From NCBI RefSeq assembly GCF_946481715.1, contig NZ_CAMLOV010000133.1, positions 1 through 16,122 on the forward strand: a stretch of 16,122 nt of DNA, read 5' to 3'. Position numbers and translations under genes: made by a program. The stretch comes from an uncultured Mucilaginibacter sp. (GTDB lineage Bacteria; Bacteroidota; Bacteroidia; Sphingobacteriales; Sphingobacteriaceae). Positions 1-6,747 of the stretch are shown piece by piece. The first letter of the stretch is position 1. Each line of letters begins with the position of its first letter. Below the pieces are notes generated by a model. The model was given only the letters and a program-made list of their open reading frames with translations, did not search any database and was not told the origin of the DNA.

Positions 1-94
1 AGGTTAGAAGGGTTGGAAAGGTTAGAAAAGTTGGAAGAGGTTGGAAAGGTTAGAAAAGTTGGAAGAGGTTGGAAAGGTTAGAAAAAGTCGGAAG
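1..94. repeat. Purine-rich tandem repeat, 28-bp unit
   Basis: Three consecutive copies of a 28-bp unit lie at 11-38, 39-66 and 67-94. The first two are identical and the third is slightly diverged. Each unit is built from 9-10-bp sub-units of the form GGTTRGAAA. Almost all pyrimidines on this strand are T in GGTT steps, so the strand is strongly purine-biased. A partial copy precedes position 11, so the array may extend beyond the window. No reading frame of note covers it. It resembles the low-complexity arrays found between genes in Sphingobacteriaceae, and its function is unknown. Confidence 0.85.
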
Positions 95-110
95 GGTAGG
101 AGGTGTTTTC

Positions 111-240
111 CCGCAAAGGCGCTAAGCCGCAAAGATTTTAATGAAGCGTGCGCTTTGCGATAGGGATGGGCGCGGATACCGGCCTTGTGTGTAATGCCTG
201 CAGGCGTATGAGCAGACAGCCCGGGCCGAAGGCATCGCCA
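111..240. repeat. Probable dispersed intergenic repeat with small hairpins
   Basis: This gene-free segment starts with a CGCAAAGGCGCTAAGC-type sequence (111-134) followed by CTTTGCG at 153-159, which can pair with CGCAAAG at 128-134. A 10-bp palindrome, GCCTGCAGGC, lies at 196-205, and the C/G-rich text around 176-236 can pair partly with itself. The CGCAAAG-type motif resembles repeats I remember from Bacteroidota intergenic DNA. Only one copy is present here, so the repeat status is inferred. No coding frame is supported. Confidence 0.4.
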
Positions 241-267
241 ATGTCTGAATCAGAATTTTAACCACCA

Positions 268-418
268 CGTCATTGCGAGGTACGAAGCAATCTCTGCACA
301 GGACAAACCACTTTGCAAGCCGCTCTGCTAATAGGGAGATTATTAATGCTTTTGATTTTTTCTTTAAGGTATTAATGAGCTCCCTTCGGTCGGTTGTCTT
401 CGTACCTCAGCAATGACG
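268..418. repeat. REP/MITE-like palindromic element, copy 1 (interrupted)
   Basis: The left arm (268-293) reads CGTCATTGCGAGGTACGAAG followed by CAATCTC. The right end (398-418) is its approximate inverse complement, ending GCAATGACG. Copies 2 (6573-6667) and 3 (9469-9562) share the arms and an internal CTCTGC block, which defines a family of about 95 bp. This copy is about 55 bp longer: between GGGAGATT (334-341) and CTTCGTACC (398 onward) lies extra DNA that itself carries ATTAATG twice (342-348 and 371-377). The element sits just beyond the stop of the minus-strand omega-amidase gene. No transposase is present, so any movement would have to be helped in trans. Confidence 0.8.
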
Positions 419-437
419 CCCTGGGAAAGATTGATAT

Positions 438-1220
438 CTAAACAACATCCAAACTAAACCCGTCCGCGTCTTTCAAAAACGGCAAAGCACGGCGTGTTTT
501 CTTTACTTCATCATAAATAATGGAGAAGGTGTACACGTCTTCTTCGTCGCGTTTGTAGTAAACTACATCGCCATTGGGGCTGATGCAGGTAGAATCGCCG
601 GAGTGGTAAACCTCGTTGCCATCGTGGCCTACGCGGTTTACGGCTATCACATAGCTTTGGTTCTCTACCGCGCGGGCGGGTATCAGGGTACGCCAGTGCA
701 GGGCGCGGCGCTCGGGCCAGTTGGCAACAATCAGCAGTACATCGTAATCCTCATCCACATTGCGCAGCCACACCGGGAAACGGAGGTCGTAGCATATTAC
801 CGGGCATATCTTCCAGCCGTTTAGTTCCACAATAAGTTTTTTGGTGCCGGCGGTGTAAGTGTTATGTTCTTTGCCAAGGGCAAACAGGTGGCGCTTATCG
901 TAATGTTCGTAAGTGCCGTCGGTACGCATCCAGATGAGGCGGTTATAATATTTACCGTCTTCCTTAATAATGAGGCTGCCGGTTACTACGCAATCGTACT
1001 TTTTAGCGGTAGCGTTCATCCATTGCATGGTTTTGCCGCCCATTTCTTCGCCCAGGGTCCCGGCATTCATGGTGAAGCCGGTGTTAAACATTTCGGGCAG
1101 GATGATAAGGTTTGTTTTTTCGCGGATGTTGGATAACCTTAGCGAGATATTCTGCAGGTTTTTATCGATGTTCTCCCAAAATAAATATCCCTGGTAAACG
1201 GTAACTTTCAGATTATCCAT
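438..1220 (-). CDS. Nitrilase-superfamily hydrolase, omega-amidase type (YafV-like)
   Basis: A 260-residue carbon-nitrogen hydrolase. The catalytic triad of the nitrilase superfamily is visible: Glu43 in LPEMF, Lys109 in YDKRH and Cys143 in VICYDLRFP. The length is normal for a single-domain member, and there is no signal peptide, so it should be cytoplasmic. The motif contexts fit the YafV/NIT2 branch, which hydrolyses 2-oxoglutaramate or 2-oxosuccinamate to the 2-oxo acid and ammonia. The gene lies 54 bp downstream of an aminotransferase gene on the same strand and is probably co-transcribed with it. This matches the known pairing in which a glutamine-dependent transaminase makes the keto-amide and omega-amidase removes it, pulling the reaction forward. 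The substrate is inferred from family and context; another small amide cannot be excluded. Confidence 0.85.
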   Translation of the reverse strand: MDNLKVTVYQGYLFWENIDKNLQNISLRLSNIREKTNLIILPEMFNTGFTMNAGTLGEEMGGKTMQWMNATAKKYDCVVTGSLIIKEDGKYYNRLIWMRTDGTYEHYDKRHLFALGKEHNTYTAGTKKLIVELNGWKICPVICYDLRFPVWLRNVDEDYDVLLIVANWPERRALHWRTLIPARAVENQSYVIAVNRVGHDGNEVYHSGDSTCISPNGDVVYYKRDEEDVYTFSIIYDEVKKTRRALPFLKDADGFSLDVV

Positions 1221-1274
1221 AAGCAGATTTTTGTGTAACGGCTCGTAATTTATACGTAAAATTTTAAATAAAGG

Positions 1275-2423
1275 TTAAACCTTCAATAACCTATCAACGG
1301 CTTTATCAATAGTTTCTTGTCTTTTGGCGAAACAAAATCGAAGTACATGCTTATCTGCCCCCTTGCGGTAAAAGGCCGAAATAGGTATAGACGCTACCCC
1401 AATTTCCTTAGTGAGGCGTATGGCGTAATCGGCATCGCTCTCGTCGGTAATGGCATCGTAAGTAACTGATTGAAAGTACGAACCCGAACACGGCAGCAGG
1501 TTAAAACGGGTGCCTTTTAGCCCTTCGCGGAAGTAATCCCGCTTTTGCTGAAAAAATTCTGGCAGGTTTAAATAAGTGTTTTCGTCCTTTAAATATTCTG
1601 CAATGGCGTGCTGCATCGGCGCGTTCACGCTAAATACCAAAAACTGGTGGATCTTGCGGAACTCGGCCATCATATAGGCAGGAGCAAGGCAATAGCCCAT
1701 CTTCCAGCCGGTAGCATGGAAGGTTTTACCAAACGACGATACGATAAAGCTGCGTTGCTGCAACTCCGGGTAGCGGGCCATGCTGTGGTGCACTTCGCCA
1801 TCGTATATCAGGTGCTCGTACACCTCGTCGCTCAGGATCAGTATATCCTGGTTTTTTACCAGCGCGCTCAGTTCGTCAATATCCTCTTTGCGCAAAATGG
1901 TTGCGGTAGGGTTATGCGGCGAGTTGAGGATAATCATTTTTGTTTTGCCATTGATGAGGCGTTTCACCATATCCCAGGCAATGCGGTAATCGGGCAGGTC
2001 CAGTTCTAAGGATTTCACTACGCCACCCATCAGTTTTATGGCAGGTGCATAGCAATCGAAGGCCGGCTCGAAAATGATCACCTCGTCGTTTGGGTGTATC
2101 ACCGCGCTAATGGCAGTAAATATGGCCTGTGTGCCGCCGGCGGTAATGGTAATTTCGGTATCGGGATTGTAAACCGCGCCGTAAAGTTTTTCGGTTTTAA
2201 TGGCTATCTGTTCGCGCAGGGCCATTAACCCGGGCATAGGTGCGTACTGGTTATGCCCGTTTTGCATGGCCTTGTTTACCAGCTCTACCAGTTGGGGCGA
2301 ACAGTCGTAATCCGGGAAACCCTGTGATAAATTAATAGCGCCATGCTCGGCAGCTAATGCCGACATCACCGTAAATATGGTAGTCCCCGTTTGGGGTAAT
2401 TTGGATATAAGGGGTATCATCAA
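1275..2423 (-). CDS. PLP-dependent aminotransferase, methionine/glutamine type (YbdL-like)
   Basis: A 382-residue class I/II (fold type I) aminotransferase. Key residues can be placed: SPHNP with Asn171, Asp199 in SDEVYEH (binds the pyridine nitrogen), Tyr202, Lys233 in SSFGKTFHATGWK (the PLP Schiff base) and Arg362 in VLRFCF (binds the substrate carboxylate). The N-terminal NLSQGFPDYDC block is typical of the YbdL/kynurenine aminotransferase/glutamine transaminase K branch, which accepts methionine, aromatic amino acids and glutamine. Two ATG codons lie in tandem at the start, and either could be used. The omega-amidase gene follows 54 bp later on the same strand. Together they could re-aminate 4-methylthio-2-oxobutanoate (methionine salvage) using glutamine. 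No other methionine-salvage genes are in view, so the in vivo substrate remains an inference. Confidence 0.88.
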   Translation of the reverse strand: MMIPLISKLPQTGTTIFTVMSALAAEHGAINLSQGFPDYDCSPQLVELVNKAMQNGHNQYAPMPGLMALREQIAIKTEKLYGAVYNPDTEITITAGGTQAIFTAISAVIHPNDEVIIFEPAFDCYAPAIKLMGGVVKSLELDLPDYRIAWDMVKRLINGKTKMIILNSPHNPTATILRKEDIDELSALVKNQDILILSDEVYEHLIYDGEVHHSMARYPELQQRSFIVSSFGKTFHATGWKMGYCLAPAYMMAEFRKIHQFLVFSVNAPMQHAIAEYLKDENTYLNLPEFFQQKRDYFREGLKGTRFNLLPCSGSYFQSVTYDAITDESDADYAIRLTKEIGVASIPISAFYRKGADKHVLRFCFAKRQETIDKAVDRLLKV

Positions 2424-2468
2424 GGGCTAAAATAGGTAAAAAACCATCGTGATAAGAAATTTCTGATA

Positions 2469-2501
2469 TTTGAAAGACAATTTAGACTGATGATAAATAT
2501 G
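2469..2501 (+). promoter_or_regulatory. Candidate Bacteroidota promoter for the ABC importer operon
   Basis: TTTG at 2469-2472 is followed 21 bp later by TAAATATG at 2494-2501. The Bacteroidota pattern is TTTG, about 19-21 bp, then TAnnTTTG, so the -7 box has one mismatch. Transcription would begin about 25 bp before the ATG at 2533. A perfect TACTTTTG lies at 2522-2529 but is too close to the start codon unless the transcript is leaderless. Confidence 0.4.
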
Positions 2502-2532
2502 AAAAAACCACCTTGTTTAATTACTTTTGAAT

Positions 2533-3504
2533 ATGAAACTCCCTAAGCTTTTAATTGCCGTTTTAGCAATATCTGTTGTTTTTTCCTGTAACCCGAAGCC
2601 TGATGCCGGTGTGCCCGTAATTGGTTTTGTGGATGCTTTTGAGGATGCCACCATAGCGCAGGCAAAGGACGGCTTTGTGGCCGCGCTGAAGGCAAACGGC
2701 TTTAGCGAAGAACAAAAGAATGTTGAAATAAAATACAGCAATGCGCAGGGCAGCATCCCAACGCTTACTACCATTGTAAACCAGTTTGTAGCCGAAAAAG
2801 TTGATCTGCTGGCCACATCCACCACACTATCAACCGTGGCGGCTATACAGAAAACAAAAACTATCCCCATTTTCCAAATGGTATCGCCAACGCCCGACAG
2901 GATGAAGGTGGCCGATGCAAGCGGCAAAGGCCCGGCAAATTTGTTTGGTACGATGGAGGAGCTAAATTATATCGATACCTCATTTGCCATTATCCCCAAG
3001 CTGCTGAAACCAAAAGGTGTGCAGCTGACTATCGGGATGATATACAACCAAAGCGAGCCGCAGTCTGCCGATGCCTTGAACAGGATACAGGGATTGGCGG
3101 CCAAGCTGAACGTGAAGATCATAGCTCTGCCGCTAAACTCCTCTGCCGATGCGCAGTTAGTTACGCAGGCACTGCTTGGTAAGGGTATAGATGCCTTTTT
3201 TGCCAACCCGGATAATACCGTTTTTGCCGCGTTTGAAACCATCCTAAAAAGTTGTAACGAACACAATGTGCCTATTTTTACCAGCGAAGCCGGTTTGGTG
3301 CAACGCGGCGCAGTAGCTGCCTTTGGTGCCGATATTTACCAATGGGGTTACCAAAGCGGGGTGCAGGCAGCGCAATGCTTAAAAAACCACAAAACCGATG
3401 GTTTGGCTTTAGAAATGGTAAAAGTGCGCAAGCGCGTTTACAATGAAGCTGCCGCTAAGAAGTATAACATCGCCATCCCGGCAGATTACACCGCCGTAAA
3501 ATAA
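2533..3504 (+). CDS. ABC importer substrate-binding lipoprotein (ABC_sub_bind, TrpX-like)
   Basis: About 323 residues, starting at the ATG at 2533. A TTG six bases earlier is in frame, but the ATG gives a cleaner signal peptide. The N-terminus MKLPKLLIAVLAISVVFSC is a lipoprotein signal with the lipidated Cys19. The residues after it (NPKP) lack the acidic run of Bacteroidota surface-export signals, so it probably stays on the periplasmic side. The mature part fits the ABC_sub_bind family (PF04392, COG2984), with a periplasmic-binding fold of two alternating lobes: a GVPVIGFVDAFED start, LLATSTTLSTVAA, then QWGYQSGVQAAQCL near the end. The permease gene overlaps its stop codon, and an ATPase gene follows, so the importer is complete. 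Characterised members in Firmicutes bind tryptophan or tyrosine; the ligand here cannot be read from sequence. Confidence 0.88.
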   Translation: MKLPKLLIAVLAISVVFSCNPKPDAGVPVIGFVDAFEDATIAQAKDGFVAALKANGFSEEQKNVEIKYSNAQGSIPTLTTIVNQFVAEKVDLLATSTTLSTVAAIQKTKTIPIFQMVSPTPDRMKVADASGKGPANLFGTMEELNYIDTSFAIIPKLLKPKGVQLTIGMIYNQSEPQSADALNRIQGLAAKLNVKIIALPLNSSADAQLVTQALLGKGIDAFFANPDNTVFAAFETILKSCNEHNVPIFTSEAGLVQRGAVAAFGADIYQWGYQSGVQAAQCLKNHKTDGLALEMVKVRKRVYNEAAAKKYNIAIPADYTAVK

Positions 3505-4370
3505 TGGGGCTGTACCTCGCCGCGTTACTACAGGGGCTTTGCTTTGCAGGGATAGCCTTCGGGATTTATATATCCATGAAGATATTTAACATACCTGATA
3601 TTACTACCGATGGAAGCTACACGCTGGGCGGTGTGGTAACAGGCATTATGCTTACCAATAACCAGCCGGGCTGGTTGATATTGTTAACGGTGGTAGGCGC
3701 AGGGGCAGCTGCAGGGGCACTAACGGGTTTCATCCACACCAAGCTGAAGATAAATGCACTATTGGCCGGTATTTTGGTGATGACGGCATTGTACTCGGTA
3801 AACCTAACTATTTTAGGACGTTCCAACTTACCGTTGTTGAGCTTGCCTACTTTATTTTCTGTGGTTAATATTTTAACCGACCCCAATCAGAATTCTTTAA
3901 TTATCCTCGCGCTGTTTGTGGCTGCCCTTACGCTGCTTATCGGCTATTTGCTAAAAACCGATTTCGGCATAGCCATGCGCGCCACCGGCAACAGCGAACA
4001 AATGATCCGTGCGCTTGGCGTGAATACGGACAGGATGAAAATTATAGGGCTGGCCATTGCCAATGCATTAACGGCTTTAAGCGGCTACCTCATCACCCAA
4101 TCGCAGGGCTTTGCAGATATCAGCATGGGGATAGGGGTGGTGATCATCGGCCTTGGCTCGGTTATTATTGCTGAAACCATTATTAACTGGCTGCGGGTAA
4201 CTTCGGTATGGTTGAGTTTGGTGCTGGTGCTTGCCGGGGCCGTTACCTTCCAGTTTGTACTGGCCTTAACGTTGGATATCGGCGTGAATCCTAACCTGCT
4301 AAAAATGGTGACCGCCATGTTTGTATTAGTCATTGTCGGCTTGCCGCGCTTAACCACACGCAGGGCATGA
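3504..4370 (+). CDS. ABC importer permease (COG4120 type, LivH/BPD_transp_2-like)
   Basis: A 288-residue polytopic inner-membrane protein. Its start codon shares the final A of the preceding stop codon (TAATG), and its own stop overlaps the next start (ATGA), so the three genes should be translationally coupled. Long hydrophobic stretches run through most of the protein, for about eight or nine membrane segments. The cytoplasmic loop after the middle, LLKTDFGIAMRATGNSEQMIRALGVN, is the coupling-loop motif shared with LivH/LivM and sugar permeases of the BPD_transp_2 family (PF02653). The early segment FNIPDITTDGSYTLGG is typical of the COG4120 subgroup that pairs with ABC_sub_bind proteins. 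Only one permease gene is present, so it probably works as a homodimer. Confidence 0.9.
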   Translation: MGLYLAALLQGLCFAGIAFGIYISMKIFNIPDITTDGSYTLGGVVTGIMLTNNQPGWLILLTVVGAGAAAGALTGFIHTKLKINALLAGILVMTALYSVNLTILGRSNLPLLSLPTLFSVVNILTDPNQNSLIILALFVAALTLLIGYLLKTDFGIAMRATGNSEQMIRALGVNTDRMKIIGLAIANALTALSGYLITQSQGFADISMGIGVVIIGLGSVIIAETIINWLRVTSVWLSLVLVLAGAVTFQFVLALTLDIGVNPNLLKMVTAMFVLVIVGLPRLTTRRA

Positions 4371-5116
4371 TCGAACTAAAAAACATCAGCAAAACCTTTA
4401 ACGCCGGTAAGCCCAACGAGGTAAAGGCGTTGGGCAAACTGAGCCTGGAGATAAAGGAGGGGGAGTTTGTAGTTTTAGTTGGCGCTAACGGATCGGGCAA
4501 AACTACGCTACTTAATTTGGTGGCGGGGACTGTATTTACCGATACCGGTATCATCAACATAGCCGGCAGCAACGCCACCAAACTACCCGATTATAAGCGC
4601 AGCAAATGGATAGCGCGAATCTTCCAGAACCCGCTATCAGGCACGGCTGCTGACCTGAGCATACTGGATAACTTCCGCCTGGCAGCACTGCGTACCCAAA
4701 ACAAAGGGCTTACAATCGGCAAAAACGAAAGCTTTAAAGCGTTGGTGCGCGATAAGATAGCCACCCTGGGCATGGGGCTGGAGGATAAAACCGAGCAGCC
4801 CATCGGTACCCTCTCCGGTGGGCAAAGGCAGGCACTTACGCTGCTGATGAGCGTAATGGATGAATGCAAAATACTCCTGCTTGATGAACCCACCGCCGCG
4901 CTCGACCCACGTTCTGCCGAAAATGTAATGCGTACCGCCGATGCACTTATTAAACAATACAAGCTCACCGCCATACTGGTAACGCATAATTTAAAAGATG
5001 CCGCTAACTACGGCACCCGCATTATCCAGATGAGCGAGGGCGAGGTTTTAAAAGATATCCCCTCCGCCGAAAAGGCGAAACTGAAGCAGGCTGAGCTGTT
5101 TGAATGGTTTGGATAG
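4367..5116 (+). CDS. ABC importer ATP-binding protein (COG1101 type)
   Basis: A 249-residue ATPase with a full motif set: Walker A GANGSGKT (39-46), Q-loop Gln87 in ARIFQNPLSG, signature LSGGQRQ (149-155), Walker B ILLLDEP with Asp173 and Glu174, D-loop ALD, and H-loop His207 in VTHNL. All catalytic residues are intact. It starts within the last codons of the permease gene (ATGA overlap) and completes the importer. The sequence after the Q-loop (NPLSGTAADLSILDNFRLAAL) is typical of the COG1101 group that works with ABC_sub_bind proteins. A TAGGTTTG sequence at 5114-5121 spans its stop codon and matches the -7 promoter pattern, but no -33 box is seen, so I do not call it a promoter. Confidence 0.92.
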   Translation: MIELKNISKTFNAGKPNEVKALGKLSLEIKEGEFVVLVGANGSGKTTLLNLVAGTVFTDTGIINIAGSNATKLPDYKRSKWIARIFQNPLSGTAADLSILDNFRLAALRTQNKGLTIGKNESFKALVRDKIATLGMGLEDKTEQPIGTLSGGQRQALTLLMSVMDECKILLLDEPTAALDPRSAENVMRTADALIKQYKLTAILVTHNLKDAANYGTRIIQMSEGEVLKDIPSAEKAKLKQAELFEWFG

Positions 5117-5149
5117 GTTTGGCAAAATAATTGCATAGGCATCAGTACT

Positions 5150-5395
5150 ATGAAGAACATTACATTCCAAAACATATCCGACTCTTACCAGCTGGTGAGC
5201 GGAGCAAAAATAAAAAGCAAGAATTACGACGAAGTGTACGAGCTTGGCGAGTACGATGGCAACAAACGCGGCTACACCATGTACGCTTTTGAAGACGGCC
5301 AACGTTTCGGTGATTTCAGCATTATCATCTCCGAGTACGAACTGATGAACAACTACATGATAGAGGTGGTGAAGATGAACAGGATAGCGGCGTAG
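5150..5395 (+). CDS. Small conserved-looking protein, unknown function
   Basis: 81 residues from an ATG 33 bp after the ABC ATPase stop, in the same direction, so it may be read through from the importer operon. It has no signal peptide or membrane segment. The composition is soluble and acidic/aromatic (SKNYDEVYELGEYDGN, YTMYAFEDGQRFGDFSII), with alternating polar and hydrophobic residues that suggest a small beta-rich fold. I do not recognise the family. The ORF ends only 2 bp from the 3' end of the convergent gene. Support for it as a real gene comes from position, normal codon choice and the absence of a better frame on either strand. Confidence 0.6.
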   Translation: MKNITFQNISDSYQLVSGAKIKSKNYDEVYELGEYDGNKRGYTMYAFEDGQRFGDFSIIISEYELMNNYMIEVVKMNRIAA

Positions 5396-5397
5396 GG

Positions 5398-5928
5398 CTA
5401 TTGCCGTTTTAGCTTTGTTTTAGTGTAAGGGGCAAAATCCTTACCCGGTTCAGCTATTTCGAAGGTTTCTATGAAATTATCCTTATCGATAATGTTGTAG
5501 CTTTCGCGGGCACGGTATCCCGCAGGGATATTTTCGATGGCCTCGGTGACAAATACAATCGTTTTTTTATCGGGCGAGATGCTCTCCAGTTTGTATTGAT
5601 TAACAAAACCTTCGGTATGGAATTGCCTCAGCATAAAACATTTGGCGGCGCTGTTATAACTGATAAGGCCCATATCTTCATGAGTTTCGCCTTTGTTGTT
5701 ATTGGATTCAGCCGGTGTGTAGATCGACCGGTTGCTGACCTGTATAAAGCGTTTGTTCATTACCCATAGGTACTCGCGCTGGTATTTGCCGGTTCCGGGT
5801 TCGCCGCTTCCTTCGCCCTGCCATTTCCCTATAAAATAGCTCATCGGGCTCCAAAGGCTGTCCTTTTTTGATGCTTGGCCAAAACAAAGTGCGGGCAGGT
5901 AAACTAAAATCACCAATAACTTTTTCAT
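5398..5928 (-). CDS. Secreted beta-rich protein of ~176 residues (lipocalin/DUF1579-like)
   Basis: The ATG ending at 5928 gives MKKLLVILVYLPALCFGQA, a normal Sec signal peptide with probable cleavage before Gln. A TTG four codons upstream would blunt the signal's n-region, so I prefer the ATG. The mature protein opens with SYFIGKWQGEGSGEPGTG, and a GxW-type motif near the N-terminus is typical of small beta-barrel proteins (lipocalin-like, nitrobindin/THAP4-like or DUF1579-like). Later strands include YQREYLWVMNKRFIQVSNRS and SYNIIDKDNFIETFEI. No catalytic or heme-ligand residue can be assigned with confidence. It should be periplasmic or exported. The gene is convergent with the small ORF to its left and 53 bp from the P-loop gene, which is transcribed first on the same strand. 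Confidence 0.75.
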   Translation of the reverse strand: MKKLLVILVYLPALCFGQASKKDSLWSPMSYFIGKWQGEGSGEPGTGKYQREYLWVMNKRFIQVSNRSIYTPAESNNNKGETHEDMGLISYNSAAKCFMLRQFHTEGFVNQYKLESISPDKKTIVFVTEAIENIPAGYRARESYNIIDKDNFIETFEIAEPGKDFAPYTKTKLKRQ

Positions 5929-5981
5929 GATAGTGGGCAATGGTTAAATGATACTTTAAATATACTGGTTCTCTACCAAAA

Positions 5982-6533
5982 TTAACCAAAGTTGAACTCG
6001 TCTTTCAGAAATTCCAATACGCTTGTCACCCTTTCCGCCACAGTAGTATCGCCCCTAATCTCCAGCACCCTGGCATCAACACGTCTTAGCCAGTCTTCAT
6101 GCGCTTTAATATTACGGCCGCTGAAGGTTACGTCGTCATATCGTTCTGCCCAGTCCACAAACTCTTTGTGCTGGGCATTGCGGGTAGGGTCGGTATAAAT
6201 AATATCACCGTAGCGTTCCAGTTCCCTGGCAGTTAGCCGCTGCATACGCAGTTTGTGCGGAATGTAGAGGAAAACCACCACATCGAACATTTCTTCCCAG
6301 TCGGCACCCCATTTTATAACCGACCCGGCTTGTATCCAGCTATCATGTTTGGCCATTTCTGTTTTGATCATCCGGTTACGCAGTTCCGGTTCGCGCTTGG
6401 TGGTGTAAGGCGGATCGGTAAGCACCCAAAAGTAATCGTCGGTATCAAAAAAGGGGATGTTAAGGCGTTCTGCCAGTGCGCGGCCTAAAGTAGTGGAGCC
6501 TGCGCAGGAAGCGCCCATGATCTGTATTTTCAT
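5982..6533 (-). CDS. P-loop kinase-like protein with a non-lysine Walker A
   Basis: 183 residues of the nucleoside/adenylate kinase-like P-loop fold. The N-terminus IQIMGASCAGSTTLG (4-18) is placed exactly like a Walker A loop, but the lysine before the Ser/Thr pair is replaced: residues 7-14 read GASCAGST, with Ser13 at the usual Lys position. Downstream are DTDDYFW, WIQAGSVIKWG and VVFLYIPHKLRMQRLTARELERYG (a lid-like Arg-rich segment), then WLRRVDARVLEI. I recall a bacterial family with GASGSGTTTLG and similar flanking motifs, so the missing lysine is probably a family trait rather than decay. The substrate is unknown, and so is whether it phosphorylates anything. No signal peptide is present. 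A REP-like element lies 40 bp upstream of its start. Confidence 0.75.
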   Translation of the reverse strand: MKIQIMGASCAGSTTLGRALAERLNIPFFDTDDYFWVLTDPPYTTKREPELRNRMIKTEMAKHDSWIQAGSVIKWGADWEEMFDVVVFLYIPHKLRMQRLTARELERYGDIIYTDPTRNAQHKEFVDWAERYDDVTFSGRNIKAHEDWLRRVDARVLEIRGDTTVAERVTSVLEFLKDEFNFG

Positions 6534-6572
6534 AGCGGAGTGAAAGGGGCGAATTTAAGAAAAATCTCCACG

Positions 6573-6667
6573 CGTCATTGCGAGGTACGAAGCAGCCTCT
6601 ACGCAGGACAAGTGGATTTGCAGACTGCTCTGCTCATCGGGAGATTGCTTCGTTCCTCGCAATGACG
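6573..6667. repeat. REP/MITE-like palindromic element, copy 2 (intact)
   Basis: A 95-bp near-perfect inverted repeat. The left arm CGTCATTGCGAGGTACGAAG at 6573-6592 mirrors a right arm ending CTCGCAATGACG at 6656-6667. The interior carries CTCTGCTCATCGGGAGATT, the counterpart of blocks in copies 1 and 3. It sits in the divergent intergenic region between the P-loop gene and alaS, so it is likely transcribed in the 5' leader of at least one of them and could fold as RNA. No target-site duplication is obvious. Confidence 0.85.
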
Positions 6668-6747
6668 ATGTTGAATAATGAGGAAAACTGCACAAAAATT
6701 CACACTTTTGCACAGCAAACCAGTTTTGCAGATACAAGTACTAAATT

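Noticed and set aside
11..94. 28-bp repeats as a possible CRISPR array
   Set aside because: The repeat length fits, but copies are contiguous without spacers and are internally repetitive.
864..1136. Plus-strand open frames over the omega-amidase gene
   Set aside because: They overlap a gene with an intact catalytic triad and have no family resemblance.
2522..2529. Perfect -7 box TACTTTTG as the importer promoter
   Set aside because: It ends only 3 bases before the ATG, so the transcript would start at or after the start codon.
6668..6747. T-box or other riboswitch ahead of alaS
   Set aside because: No T-box sequence, anti-terminator or known aptamer is seen, and T-boxes are not expected in Bacteroidota.
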